A stretch of DNA of 64,000 nt, from NCBI GenBank assembly GCA_041650595.1, contig JBAZKW010000009.1, positions 13,490 through 77,489 of the forward strand, written 5' to 3'. The stretch's first letter is position 1. The number at the start of each line of letters is the position of its first letter. A program made the position numbers and the translations under genes. The stretch comes from CALFCX01 sp041650595 (GTDB taxonomy: Bacteria; Margulisbacteria; WOR-1; JAKLHX01). Below the pieces are notes generated by a model. It saw only the letters and a list, made by a program, of their open reading frames with translations, made no database searches and had not been told where the DNA came from. Shown piece after piece: positions 26,321 to 34,376 of the stretch.

Positions 26321-26370
26321 AAGGGCCCGCCAAGCCCTTGTAAACAGGTGGTCGCAAAATGCGACCACCT
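26321..26370. repeat. Two hairpins after the ORF6N gene
   Basis: AAGGGC (26321-26326) pairs with GCCCTT (26334-26339), and AGGTGGTCGC (26346-26355) with GCGACCACCT (26361-26370) around AAAAT. No strict T run follows, so termination is uncertain. The downstream CTCGCAATGACGG resembles a sequence I recall as common in intergenic repeats of many bacteria. Confidence 0.65.
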
Positions 26371-26386
26371 CGCAATGACGGTTTTA

Positions 26387-27592
26387 TTAATTAACGAACA
26401 ACGGCTTTAGATCTATCTCCGTCCACCCTTGCAGGTCCCTCACATTGAGCCAGAGCTTTAGCTCGGAAGGAACGGCGACGATACTATAATATGTCTTTAA
26501 GCCGCTTGCTTTGTCAAAACTTGGGCCGCCTTCAGGGATGGTCTTGTCGAATATCTCCATCATCTTGTTGGCGTCCATGCGGCCTTTGTTCTTCTTTGCC
26601 ATCGCGGCAAGGTTGATGCGTCTTTCCTTGGTAAAACCGGAAGCCGCGCCGCTTGGAAGCTCTCTTTCAACCTGCCAGGTCGGATCGGTGTAGTCGTTTG
26701 AATCGGCGAGGAAACCGTTCTCATCGTCCACGCGCCGCCTGTAATCGGAAGTTCCCCATTCATACGCGTAAGCTTTGTTGGCATCGGCTACGTTGATGAT
26801 AAGCCCGCCTTCGGCGCGCACCGCGCTGAAGAACGCGTCGGCCTGTTCGATCGTTCCCGAATCAAGCATCATTGACATAAGAGAGGAATTTGCATTGAGG
26901 CGGTTCTTTGCGGCGTATGGATCGGACATACTGCCGTTCTGCAGGTCGTAAAAAAGTCCTGCGCTGTTCATCGCCGATTGCCACATTATCGAGCCGATAT
27001 AGTTGATATCGGCAACGCCATGGCCGTAACCCGTGGGATTGAACACGTTCACTGTCAGGAATTTCTGGTAGGGCTCGAGCGCTAAAGTCCCGAGGTCCCA
27101 GTTCCGGCCTGCAACGGTCTTCCCGCCGGAAGAATAGTCTTTCCATGTGATGAGGCCTGAACAGGCGTTCTTGTCGGGGGTCATTATGACCGCTCCGAGC
27201 AGTTCGCTCATGATTATCTGCTTTTCAAGTCCGAGCCCCGAAGTCTCGCTCATGCCGCGGACCCATTCCTTTACGTACATCGGATTCCTGTTGTAGCCGG
27301 CTTTGCACTCGTCGAGCAGCTCTTTGTATGTGACCTTTTTGTCTCCCATGAGAGTTTTTACCGCCGCCATGTCGTAGAACTCGCTCATCTCATCTTTTAA
27401 CAGTGCTCCGTATTGCCTTCCCATCGCGTGGAAATCGCCCTTCATCACGACAACGTTGAGCACGCCTGCTTTGTAGAGCTTGCCGCCCTCGAACTCGGAT
27501 CTTAGCGTCAGATCATTCGCGGCGAACGAACTGATAGGGGATAACACCGCGAAACAGAATAATACGGCAAGACAATACAGCTTTTTCATCAA
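26387..27592 (-). CDS. Secreted C45-family Ntn-hydrolase (acyl-transferase-like autoproteolytic enzyme)
   Basis: 401 residues with a signal peptide (residues 1-24, ending SSFAA). The central NACSGL segment provides the Cys that becomes the N-terminal nucleophile after self-cleavage, as in C45 acyl-CoA:6-APA acyltransferase and related phospholipase B-like or choloylglycine-type hydrolases; GRNWDLG and the NSAGLF segment fit the family. It acts outside the cytoplasm, probably on an amide or acyl bond of unknown nature. It is the last gene of a minus-strand run of secreted proteins. Confidence 0.8.
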   Translation of the reverse strand: MMKKLYCLAVLFCFAVLSPISSFAANDLTLRSEFEGGKLYKAGVLNVVVMKGDFHAMGRQYGALLKDEMSEFYDMAAVKTLMGDKKVTYKELLDECKAGYNRNPMYVKEWVRGMSETSGLGLEKQIIMSELLGAVIMTPDKNACSGLITWKDYSSGGKTVAGRNWDLGTLALEPYQKFLTVNVFNPTGYGHGVADINYIGSIMWQSAMNSAGLFYDLQNGSMSDPYAAKNRLNANSSLMSMMLDSGTIEQADAFFSAVRAEGGLIINVADANKAYAYEWGTSDYRRRVDDENGFLADSNDYTDPTWQVERELPSGAASGFTKERRINLAAMAKKNKGRMDANKMMEIFDKTIPEGGPSFDKASGLKTYYSIVAVPSELKLWLNVRDLQGWTEIDLKPLFVN

Positions 27593-27621
27593 GAGTCTCC
27601 TTTATTTATTTTTTAACCGTC

Positions 27622-27972
27622 CTATTTTTTGATGCTCTGTCTTTTTTTGTCGGCCATATCCTTGGCGTGGCCTTCGAGGCCTATCCTGCGGATCTGGTCG
27701 ATGCATGCTTTCCTGTTCGACCTGAAAAGAAAAGCGAATATTTTGGAGACGATATTGTTGAACTTCTTGCAGTCGTTTATGTTCGTGAACCTCTGGCAGT
27801 CAGCGCATGATAAGTAGCTGTTCTCTGTACAGCAAGCCCTTATCTGGCACCAGGTCGCTTTGATATTATCGTGGCAGCCTTTGCATCTGTTCCTGAGGAA
27901 CGCGCCGCAGGCCCCGCAATAAAGTCCGCAGTACGCTACCAGGCTTTTATCGGCTTTGATCTCTTTTTTCAT
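27622..27972 (-). CDS. DUF3795 cysteine-rich protein
   Basis: 116 residues. The N-terminal part has the DUF3795 pattern CGLYCGACGAF, then CKGCHDN, CQIRACC and SCADCQRF: ten or more cysteines in CxxC pairs that probably bind Zn or an Fe-S cluster. The C-terminal part is basic. No function is known for the family. It lies 12 bases after the lipoprotein gene upstream and 29 bases before the Ntn-hydrolase gene, so it is likely cotranscribed. No signal peptide is present, so it is cytoplasmic, unlike its neighbours. Confidence 0.82.
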   Translation of the reverse strand: MKKEIKADKSLVAYCGLYCGACGAFLRNRCKGCHDNIKATWCQIRACCTENSYLSCADCQRFTNINDCKKFNNIVSKIFAFLFRSNRKACIDQIRRIGLEGHAKDMADKKRQSIKK

Positions 27973-27984
27973 CGGCCCTTCCTC

Positions 27985-28998
27985 CTAATTATGGTTTATG
28001 TATATTGTTCCTTGTTTGGCGTTGCCCGTGTTAAGCACGCTGATATCCGTCACCATGTCGGATGCCGAGAATGCTTCGGTGCTTACGACCCAGTCCTTAT
28101 ATGCGGATACCGTTGCCGGAAGTTCCGCCTCGTTGGTAAAGATCGCTGTCGGGGTGCTGTTCTGGGCTATAAAGAAGCTTTCATCGGCGGTGCCTTCTAC
28201 AACGATATATCTCTGGTCTACACCAGGACCTTCATATTTAAAAAGCATGTAATTTCCGGCTCCCTTTGATATGCCTTTTGCCACTACCGTATTGTTGCCG
28301 ACTATGTACTTGAATTGGAACGAATTTGCGGCTGAATTCCCCGTGACATAACACCTTAGATTGTAATCGCAAGCCGTGCTGCCGCTGACGTCATAGTCGA
28401 CGCTAAAAGTCATATCAACGGTGATATCACTGGTATCTTTGTTGTAATTTATCGTGGCTATCCCGTATTCCTCCTTGTTCGATACATCGCTCCATATCCA
28501 GGTGATTATCGCGTTGACCTCGCTCGCAGTTTCTTTCATCGCTATGGACCTTTTTCCGCCGGTATCGTTGTACGCCTTATCGCAGACGATTTTCTGCAGC
28601 TTATCGAACGGAGGGGTCACTTCCTGCGAGGTTATGCTTGAAGCGGTCGACGACAAACCCGAAAAAACGCTGTCAACATCTATCAGAAGCTTGTAGAGAT
28701 TGGACCTGTCAACCACGCCTTCATCCCTGGAGCTTATGAATTCGCGTAGCGAATAGTATACGCAGTAGAGCGGGTTCCCCGAACCCCATTCTTCGGTCGA
28801 TAGGGAAGTGACCGCCGAAGGCCTGATTGACGATGTTGATGCGGAAGAAGGTTGGAATACAGGTGTCGTGTTGGATGTTTCCGTGTAAAAAGTGGTCGTG
28901 ACCGAACTTCCTCCCGAATTTGTGACGCCGCATCCGTTGGAAATGAATACCATGGCTATGCCAAGAGCACAAACCAGACCTGCTATCCTGTTTCCCAT
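27985..28998 (-). CDS. Uncharacterised lipoprotein
   Basis: 337 residues. A signal sequence with lipobox SNGC is followed by a Ser/Thr-rich linker (about residues 25-70) and a globular part with many beta-strand-like stretches and a few paired cysteines. I recognise no domain. Its closest resemblance in style is to the other lipoproteins of this window (unknown function, large mature domain). AAGGAG lies before the ATG. It is transcribed with the DUF3795 gene 12 bases downstream. Confidence 0.72.
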   Translation of the reverse strand: MGNRIAGLVCALGIAMVFISNGCGVTNSGGSSVTTTFYTETSNTTPVFQPSSASTSSIRPSAVTSLSTEEWGSGNPLYCVYYSLREFISSRDEGVVDRSNLYKLLIDVDSVFSGLSSTASSITSQEVTPPFDKLQKIVCDKAYNDTGGKRSIAMKETASEVNAIITWIWSDVSNKEEYGIATINYNKDTSDITVDMTFSVDYDVSGSTACDYNLRCYVTGNSAANSFQFKYIVGNNTVVAKGISKGAGNYMLFKYEGPGVDQRYIVVEGTADESFFIAQNSTPTAIFTNEAELPATVSAYKDWVVSTEAFSASDMVTDISVLNTGNAKQGTIYINHN

Positions 28999-29094
28999 GT
29001 AATTCTCCTTTTTTATGAATTGTGCAAATATTACAGTAATAATCGCAGAAAATCAAGTATTTTTGCCGAGGCAGAAAACTGAAAACATACCTGA

Positions 29095-29580
29095 CTAAAA
29101 CGAATACCTCAAATTAAGCGTTAGTATTTCCGGATATGACAGTTCTGCGTTTCCCACAAGCCGGTCGTTAAACAATTTGGATATATCTCTGCCTATCCCG
29201 ATCGTAGGCAAGGTTTTTGTAATGGAAGTATTGCCTGCATTTGCCGTAATAAAAAAGGCGCCCAACCTGATGTAATCCCTTACATTAACGTTCCTGTTTA
29301 TATCCTTTGTGAACGACAGAGTGGCGAAAGAGAATTTTGGATCCGTGAGTCCGAATGTCGCCACCTTTCCTATGATGCTTGTCAGGCCGGAAATGAACGA
29401 AGTGCCGAAATCCGCGGATGCTTTGAGTCCCCAGCCGCTTTCGGGATCGTTGAGGTAAAGCACCAGTGCGTTGGGCAGTATTGTCAGAGTTTCATAGCCG
29501 ATCGAGATATCGGCGCAGGCCGCCTGATATCCGCCCGCCAGGATAAAGCACAAAAGACCTACAATGACTGCCTTTTTCAT
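29095..29580 (-). CDS. Small outer-membrane beta-barrel-like protein
   Basis: 161 residues. It has a clear signal peptide (residues 1-23, ending ACA), then alternating polar and hydrophobic stretches typical of membrane beta-strands, and a C-terminal strand ending LNLRYSF. The terminal Phe with alternating hydrophobic residues is the BAM-recognised beta-signal, so the protein probably sits in an outer membrane. The length suggests an eight-stranded barrel or less. It has the best sigma-70 promoter in the window and is likely well expressed. Function unknown. Confidence 0.68.
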   Translation of the reverse strand: MKKAVIVGLLCFILAGGYQAACADISIGYETLTILPNALVLYLNDPESGWGLKASADFGTSFISGLTSIIGKVATFGLTDPKFSFATLSFTKDINRNVNVRDYIRLGAFFITANAGNTSITKTLPTIGIGRDISKLFNDRLVGNAELSYPEILTLNLRYSF

Positions 29581-29618
29581 GGAAATGGTATCCTCCCTTA
29601 TTTTGGCTATCTGGTTTT

Positions 29619-29646
29619 ATTATAGTAGACACGCCGGCAATGTCAA
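29619..29646 (-). promoter_or_regulatory. Strong sigma-70 promoter of the beta-barrel-like gene
   Basis: Minus strand: perfect TTGACA (29646-29641), 16-base spacer, perfect TATAAT (29624-29619). The leader of about 32 bases carries GGGAGG before the ATG at 29580. Confidence 0.85.
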
Positions 29647-29677
29647 CGCGCGCGCGGAATTTTATATGCCGCTGCGA

Positions 29678-30697
29678 TCAGACTTTCTTGATCTCCACAT
29701 AGATTACTTTGAGAATCGCGATTATCGGAGCGGCAAAGAAAACCCCCCAGACGCCGATAATATTTCCAAGGATCAATACTCCGAGGATGACCGTCAACGG
29801 ATGGATCTCCAACTTATCGCCCATGATCTTCGGCGCAATGATATAGCCGGCGATGAACTGCAGTGTTCCGTATAATATGATTACATATAAGGCGGTCACC
29901 GGAGAAACAGTCGCCGCGATCACTACGGCGGGTATTCCGCCGATCAGCGGCCCGATCACAGGGATCAATTGAGTTATAGCGACTATTATGCCCAGGATCA
30001 GAGAAAGCGGCACGCCGAGAAAGTATAAGATCGCCCATGTCAAAAGGCCTGCCAGCGAACATATGATGAACTGGCTTTCAACATAGTGTTTGAGAATAAC
30101 ATCCGTCTTTTCAAAGATATTCCTGACCGGCCCTTTTAATGTCTGCGGAAGCAGCCTGTCTGCGCCCTCGAACAGGCTGTTCTGTTCCCTGAGCATAAAA
30201 TATGACACGACAGGTATTGCCACAAGACCGATGAACTGGCCCAGCATCCCGATAAGGTTTGCAATCATGTTTTGTGAAAAGGCGACGATCAATCCCAACG
30301 CTTGTTTTAACGCGTCCAGCACCGCAGTGTCCACTTGCTGGGGAAGATTTGCGCCGAGATACCATTTCCGGCTTGAAGAGATCGATTCCGTAACATATGT
30401 AAAATAGCCCGGAAAGTTTGATACAAGGCTCGTGAACTGGCTGATTATCTGGGGAACGATATGCTCATATGCAAGAATGACGACAACTATGAAGATTGCG
30501 AACGCTCCGCATATGGCGATGTCGCGTCTGGCGGGCATTCTTTTCGGGATGATCCCTGCGAAAAGATTTGCCAGAGGATTGAGTATGTAGAAAAGCGCGA
30601 TAGAGAGCACTATAGGAAGAAGCGCGCCCCGAACAAGATAGATCGCGATGACGAAAAGAATGAATGATCCTAATTTTATTGCTTGTTTCCGGCTCAT
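29678..30697 (-). CDS. AI-2E family (PerM/YdiK-type) transporter
   Basis: 339 residues and about eight membrane helices with the family signatures: PGYFTYV in the long extracytoplasmic loop, GLVAIPVVSYFMLRE, VIGPLIGGIPAVVIA and KIMGDKLEIHPLTVILGVLILGNI-type C-terminal region. The family contains quorum-signal (AI-2) exporters but also Na+/H+ antiporters, so the substrate is unknown. The upstream -10 TATAAT is at 30711-30716, 13 bases before the ATG. No LuxS gene is in this window. Confidence 0.88.
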   Translation of the reverse strand: MSRKQAIKLGSFILFVIAIYLVRGALLPIVLSIALFYILNPLANLFAGIIPKRMPARRDIAICGAFAIFIVVVILAYEHIVPQIISQFTSLVSNFPGYFTYVTESISSSRKWYLGANLPQQVDTAVLDALKQALGLIVAFSQNMIANLIGMLGQFIGLVAIPVVSYFMLREQNSLFEGADRLLPQTLKGPVRNIFEKTDVILKHYVESQFIICSLAGLLTWAILYFLGVPLSLILGIIVAITQLIPVIGPLIGGIPAVVIAATVSPVTALYVIILYGTLQFIAGYIIAPKIMGDKLEIHPLTVILGVLILGNIIGVWGVFFAAPIIAILKVIYVEIKKV

Positions 30698-30710
30698 TTT
30701 GTTAAGAATG

Positions 30711-30716
30711 ATTATA
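30711..30716 (-). promoter_or_regulatory. -10 box of the AI-2E family gene
   Basis: Minus-strand TATAAT directly preceded by TG, 13 bases before the ATG at 30697. No -35 is seen. Confidence 0.5.
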
Positions 30717-30759
30717 CAACAATCCGTTTTCTAAAGCAAAAGCCAAACAAGGCGCAAGG

Positions 30760-32016
30760 TTATTCAATAGTGAATATCTTGTATCCGGTAGTTTTTTGCG
30801 AGAGGTTCCCGTTTTCATTCCACAGCATTCCTGAATAAACAACGAGAGCTTTTTTGTTATTTAGTATTGTATAGGCAACCTTGTCGCTGCCCACTTTAAA
30901 TTCGTCTCCGATGCTTTTGACTTCTTTTATACGGTTGCCGTTTTCATCCAGGAGAGTAATGTAGGAGGATCGCTGTTTGAACCCGCCGGTAGAAGTATAT
31001 TCAACAAAGATATGCCCAGAATTAAGTTTTACGGCTGATATCTCGAATAGATCATCGGTGAGGAATTGGGTAGGACCGCTGAGCCGGACGCCCTGGGGGT
31101 CAAGAAGATAGCTCACGGGCTTATAGTTATCATCGATGCAAAGCACCAGCGAATTGCCGTTTTCGAGCAGGATCGGCTGATAAGCCCTATTTGCCTTGTG
31201 CCAGAAAGTGACGTCATCGCGTATTACATTGCCGAACAGATCGATAGTTTTGCTTCTGGAAAAACCGCAGCCGAAATAATAGTCCAATAGTCCGTTGTTG
31301 ACCACAGGTACCATGCCGGTTCCCATGCCTTTGGAATTGAAAGTTATCGGTCCCGATATTTTATTCCCGGTAAGACCAAGGACCTGATATTCTCCTTTGG
31401 CGGAAATATCGGAATATTTCTGATAACTCAGCAGTATTGTCTCATTACCCGGCAGGAGGGTGAGCGTAACTGAATCGACTACGGAGTCACTGAATGTAAC
31501 AGGCTCAAATAGGGGAGTTCCATTATCTTTTAAAATTATGTATTTGCCGTTATGAGTATTTATGTCGGAATAGGCGATTAGAAAACTATTGTTCTCCAGG
31601 CCAAGCACAACAATCTTTCCGATTTGATAAGAGTCTGACGGAAAAGTGAAATATACCGATTTCATAAATTCCATATTTTCAGTAAAGAACATAGCTTCTC
31701 CGACGTGTTTATTTTCCGGAGTCTTTTTGGCCCAGGCAACCAATATCGTTCCGTTCGGGATCTGGCCGCAAGCGATATTAGTTTGGGCTTCATCGGGAAG
31801 AATGGTCCCCGCCTTTGATGTGGAGAACAATGTTGAATCCAGAGGTTGTGCGGCAGTTTGAGTGAGGTTTGATTTCTGAACGGGAACAGTTCTTAATGTG
31901 TTGGCCTTTATCGGTGTATTTAGAATGATTTTAGGTGTAGGAATAGATGCTACGGCAGAAAGTTTGAGCAACAACAAGACGATCAGCGAAACAATAAACA
32001 AGTTTATGCTTTTCAT
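30760..32016 (-). CDS. Secreted protein of unknown function, probable beta-propeller
   Basis: About 418 residues from the ATG at 32016 (MKSINLFIV...); the frame extends to 32043 but crosses the promoter. A signal peptide (to about residue 26) is followed by about seven repeats with TVTLLPGNETILLSY, NGNSLVLCIDD, NSGHIFVEY and NKKALVVYSG at the strand positions, spaced about 50 residues apart. This spacing of 'log and read-out' beta-sheet repeats suggests a seven-bladed propeller. Enzymatic or adhesive function is unknown. Its extended -10 box is 7 bases upstream. Confidence 0.7.
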   Translation of the reverse strand: MKSINLFIVSLIVLLLLKLSAVASIPTPKIILNTPIKANTLRTVPVQKSNLTQTAAQPLDSTLFSTSKAGTILPDEAQTNIACGQIPNGTILVAWAKKTPENKHVGEAMFFTENMEFMKSVYFTFPSDSYQIGKIVVLGLENNSFLIAYSDINTHNGKYIILKDNGTPLFEPVTFSDSVVDSVTLTLLPGNETILLSYQKYSDISAKGEYQVLGLTGNKISGPITFNSKGMGTGMVPVVNNGLLDYYFGCGFSRSKTIDLFGNVIRDDVTFWHKANRAYQPILLENGNSLVLCIDDNYKPVSYLLDPQGVRLSGPTQFLTDDLFEISAVKLNSGHIFVEYTSTGGFKQRSSYITLLDENGNRIKEVKSIGDEFKVGSDKVAYTILNNKKALVVYSGMLWNENGNLSQKTTGYKIFTIE

Positions 32017-32023
32017 ACACACT

Positions 32024-32032
32024 ATTGTAACA
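32024..32032 (-). promoter_or_regulatory. Extended -10 box of the propeller-like gene
   Basis: Minus-strand TGTTACAAT (TG-n-TACAAT), 7 bases before the ATG at 32016, with no space for a Shine-Dalgarno sequence. No -35 match. Confidence 0.55.
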
Positions 32033-32085
32033 TAAGGCTGCAACCAGACGCCTTGAAGTAAATCCTATTATGCAGGATAATATTT

Positions 32086-32094
32086 TGGTATAAT
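32086..32094 (+). promoter_or_regulatory. Extended -10 promoter of rsgA
   Basis: TGGTATAAT ends at 32094, 10 bases before the ATG at 32105. AAGGA sits in those 10 bases, but a start site 6-7 bases after the -10 would remove it from the mRNA. Confidence 0.6.
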
Positions 32095-32104
32095 TTTAAG
32101 GACA

Positions 32105-33118
32105 ATGGAACAAAAAAAGACCGAAATAATAACGGCCAGAGTAGTGGCGCAATACCGCGGGAAATACCGTGTGGCGGCGAAAGATAAAGAATACTGGGCC
32201 GAAGTCACAGGCAAGACCATATATATGGCCGATTCATCCGCCGACTTTCCCGTTGTGGGAGATATTGTTGAGATCATCGAGCTTGATCGCGACAACGCCG
32301 TAATTCGGTACACCAAACCCAGAAAAAATTTTCTCAAAAGAAAAGCAGCCGGAACTCACGGTACACAGCCTATTGCCTCCAATGTGGACACCGCTTTTGT
32401 CGTGCAGGCGGTTGACCGTGATTTTAATCTCAACCGTTTCGAGCGATACCTTGCACTCATCAAGTCATGCGGTATAAAATCTGTGTTCATATTGAACAAG
32501 ACAGACCTTATATCAAAAGATGAATTGGATGAGAAGATCTCGCTGATCAACGGCAGGTTCGAAAATATCCCGCTCATATGTACGAGTATTTCCGACAAAG
32601 ACAGTCTTGACCGACTGACAAACTCTATAGCAAGCGGGCAGGTACACTGTTTCCTCGGATCTTCAGGGGTGGGGAAGTCGTCCCTGATAAACGCTCTGCT
32701 TGGCAGTGAATTGATGGCCACAAAAGAAATAAGCATCCATACGAAAAAGGGCCGGCACGCTACCACCCACAGGGAATTGTTCGTCCTAAAGAACGGCGGC
32801 ATGATGATCGATAATCCCGGCATGAGGGAGATAGGCCTGGCCGATGCCGATAGCGGACTTCATGACGTTTTTTCTGACATCGAAAAGCTGAGCAGCGGTT
32901 GCAGGTTCATGGACTGCACACATGAACATGAACCGGGCTGCGCCGTGCTCGCGGCGGTAGAGTCCGGTGAATTATCACGCGAAAAATACGACAGCTACCT
33001 CAAGCTGAAAAAAGAAACCGCTTTCTTCGCTATGACGGAAATTGAGAAACGGCAAAAGGATAAAGGTTTTGGCAAAATGGTGAACAGCGTGATGAAATTG
33101 AAAAAGAGGTTGAAATAG
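32105..33118 (+). CDS. rsgA: Ribosome small-subunit-dependent GTPase A
   Basis: 337 residues. An OB-fold N-terminus is followed by a circularly permuted GTPase domain: NKTD (G4) comes before the P-loop GSSGVGKSSLINALL (G1) and DNPGMREIG (G3). A C-terminal zinc finger has Cys-Cys-His-Cys ligands in SGCRFMDCTHEHEPGC. RsgA helps late 30S maturation and uses GTP. The length is normal. It is divergent from the propeller-like gene and convergent with the GIY-YIG gene. Confidence 0.95.
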   Translation: MEQKKTEIITARVVAQYRGKYRVAAKDKEYWAEVTGKTIYMADSSADFPVVGDIVEIIELDRDNAVIRYTKPRKNFLKRKAAGTHGTQPIASNVDTAFVVQAVDRDFNLNRFERYLALIKSCGIKSVFILNKTDLISKDELDEKISLINGRFENIPLICTSISDKDSLDRLTNSIASGQVHCFLGSSGVGKSSLINALLGSELMATKEISIHTKKGRHATTHRELFVLKNGGMMIDNPGMREIGLADADSGLHDVFSDIEKLSSGCRFMDCTHEHEPGCAVLAAVESGELSREKYDSYLKLKKETAFFAMTEIEKRQKDKGFGKMVNSVMKLKKRLK

Positions 33119-33142
33119 GGGGTGTCCTATCGGCTGCAACTT

Positions 33143-33403
33143 TCACGTCGCTTTTCTTCTATGTCCTTTGATTAAAGCCAGTTTCTTTGTTCGTGTCCAA
33201 CCTTTGATCTGTGCTTCGCGTTTTGTTGCCTGGCTTCGGGTATCATATTCTTCTGCGTAACGCAGTTTTTGGGCTTTAAACGAAGATGTGTATTTACAGC
33301 CTTTCCCTGAAAAATGCTCTTTCATTCTTCTGTCAAGGTCCGAGGTAATTCCGGTGTAGAGGGAATTATTTCCGCATTCGAGGATATAGACAAAATATGG
33401 CAT
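33143..33403 (-). CDS. GIY-YIG nuclease domain protein (UPF0213-like)
   Basis: 86 residues. It is a compact GIY-YIG domain: FVYILECGNNSLYTGIT at the N-terminus (the FVYIL and YTGIT pair are the family's variants of GIY and YIG), DLDRRMKEH with the catalytic Arg, and a basic C-terminal segment. Stand-alone proteins of this size are common in bacteria; their role is unclear. It lies 130 bases from the tRNA-Asn gene and next to an inverted repeat, in the same orientation. Confidence 0.9.
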   Translation of the reverse strand: MPYFVYILECGNNSLYTGITSDLDRRMKEHFSGKGCKYTSSFKAQKLRYAEEYDTRSQATKREAQIKGWTRTKKLALIKGHRRKAT

Positions 33404-33410
33404 AAAATTG

Positions 33411-33536
33411 GCTTCGACTCGTCCCTCATTTCATTTCGGGCCTCGCTCAGCCTGCTTCATTCCATGCACTAAAGATATCTCTCTTTATAAAGAGAACTTG
33501 TGCTGAGCGAGGTCGCATAAGCGACCGAGTCGAAGC
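33411..33536. repeat. Nested inverted repeat between GIY-YIG gene and tRNA-Asn
   Basis: Outer arms GCTTCGACTCG (33411-33421) and CGAGTCGAAGC (33526-33536); inner arms CCTCGCTCAGC (33441-33451) and GCTGAGCGAGG (33502-33512); a 14-base palindrome CTCTTTATAAAGAG (33481-33494) and a GTCGC/GCGAC hairpin (33512-33525) inside. Together about 126 bases that could fold as one structure, like a miniature inverted-repeat element. It contains no gene. Confidence 0.75.
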
Positions 33537-33537
33537 A

Positions 33538-33609
33538 CTCCCCCGGCTGGACTCGAACCAGCAACAACCTGATTAACAGTCAGGTGCTCTACCATTGAGC
33601 TACAGGGGA
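33538..33609 (-). tRNA. trnN: tRNA-Asn (GTT)
   Basis: A complete cloverleaf on the minus strand: 7-bp acceptor stem (TCCCCTG with CGGGGGA, one G-U pair), D arm GCTC/GAGC, anticodon arm CCTGA-CTGTTAA-TCAGG with anticodon GTT, 5-base variable loop and T arm GCTGG-TTCGAGT-CCAGC. The discriminator base is G, and CCA is not encoded. It is a single tRNA gene with a nested inverted repeat just downstream. Confidence 0.95.
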
Positions 33610-33657
33610 ACGTTTTATACTCCCTACGTACCTTCTATCTTTCATTGTTCATTGAGC

Positions 33658-33708
33658 CCTGCCTGCCGGCAGGCAGGCCTGCCTGCCGAAGCCTTGGCGA
33701 AGGCAGGT
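33658..33708. repeat. CCTGCC/GGCAGG palindromic repeat
   Basis: A 20-base perfect palindrome (33658-33677, arm CCTGCCTGCC) is followed by a second copy of the arm (33678-33687) that pairs with GGCAGG (33702-33707) around a GAAGCCTTGGCGAA stretch. The same type of repeat recurs at 54430-54450. Such palindromes are frequent in intergenic DNA of some candidate-phylum genomes (from memory). The flanking 33610-33657 and 33709-33761 hold nothing I can name. Confidence 0.75.
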
Positions 33709-33761
33709 ACAGGGGAATACAAAAATAATTATAACATAAGTGGGATATATCTAAATCCGGA

Positions 33762-34286
33762 CTATTTTGGGGATACAGCTTCCAGAAATATCTTTTTATC
33801 ACTTTCACTGAAGAAAACAAAAATTACCTTGTCAAATGTCTCCGGATGAGTATTAAGTGTGTCCGATACTGTTTTGCATGCTATGTGTGCGGCCTGGTCT
33901 TTTGGAAACCTATAGACTCCGGTTGATATGGCTGGAAAGGCGATTGTTCTGATCCCGTTTTTTATGGCAAGCATAAGAGAATTTTTATAGCAACTCTCAA
34001 GGATGTTTTTTTCATTAGAATTGCCGCCGGAATATACTGGGCCGACAGTATGAATGACATATTTTGCAGGCAGATCGTATCCTTTGGTGATCTTTGCTTC
34101 GCCTGATCGTGCACCGCCCAATGTGCGGCATTCTTCAAGTAACTTTGGCCCTGCTGCTCTGTGTATTGCACCATCCACACCGCCTCCGCCAAGCAGAGAA
34201 GTGTTGGCAGCGTTCACGATAGCATCAACTTTTAATTTTGTAATATCCCCAACAATGATTTCGATATTTTCAAATATGCTTTGCAT
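33762..34286 (-). CDS. Macrodomain protein (O-acetyl-ADP-ribose deacetylase-like)
   Basis: 174 residues forming a single macrodomain. The ADP-ribose-binding motifs are IVGDITKLKVDAIVNAANTSLLGGGGVDGAI-type region (residues 10-40, Asn and Gly-rich loop), HTVGPV and AFPAISTGVYRFP. MacroD-type enzymes remove ADP-ribose from proteins, DNA or acetyl-ADP-ribose. The N-terminal region is complete and the length is normal. It is monocistronic, between the tRNA-side repeats and a divergent DUF4239 gene. Confidence 0.93.
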   Translation of the reverse strand: MQSIFENIEIIVGDITKLKVDAIVNAANTSLLGGGGVDGAIHRAAGPKLLEECRTLGGARSGEAKITKGYDLPAKYVIHTVGPVYSGGNSNEKNILESCYKNSLMLAIKNGIRTIAFPAISTGVYRFPKDQAAHIACKTVSDTLNTHPETFDKVIFVFFSESDKKIFLEAVSPK

Positions 34287-34337
34287 AAGCCCTCTTGTTC
34301 ATTACATTATATTCTATATCGGTTTGGCCCGATGTTG

Positions 34338-34343
34338 TATAAT
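34338..34343 (+). promoter_or_regulatory. -10 box of the DUF4239 gene
   Basis: TATAAT preceded by TG without the usual spacer base; the ATG is at 34377 with AAAGGAG in between. No -35 hexamer is found. Confidence 0.5.
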
Positions 34344-34376
34344 TAACGTGGCACAAAAAAACAAAAGGAGACATCA

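Noticed and set aside
33595..33849. 84-residue open frame over the CCTGCC palindrome
   Set aside because: Its translation is mainly the read-through of the palindromic repeat and part of the opposite-strand macrodomain gene; not a gene.
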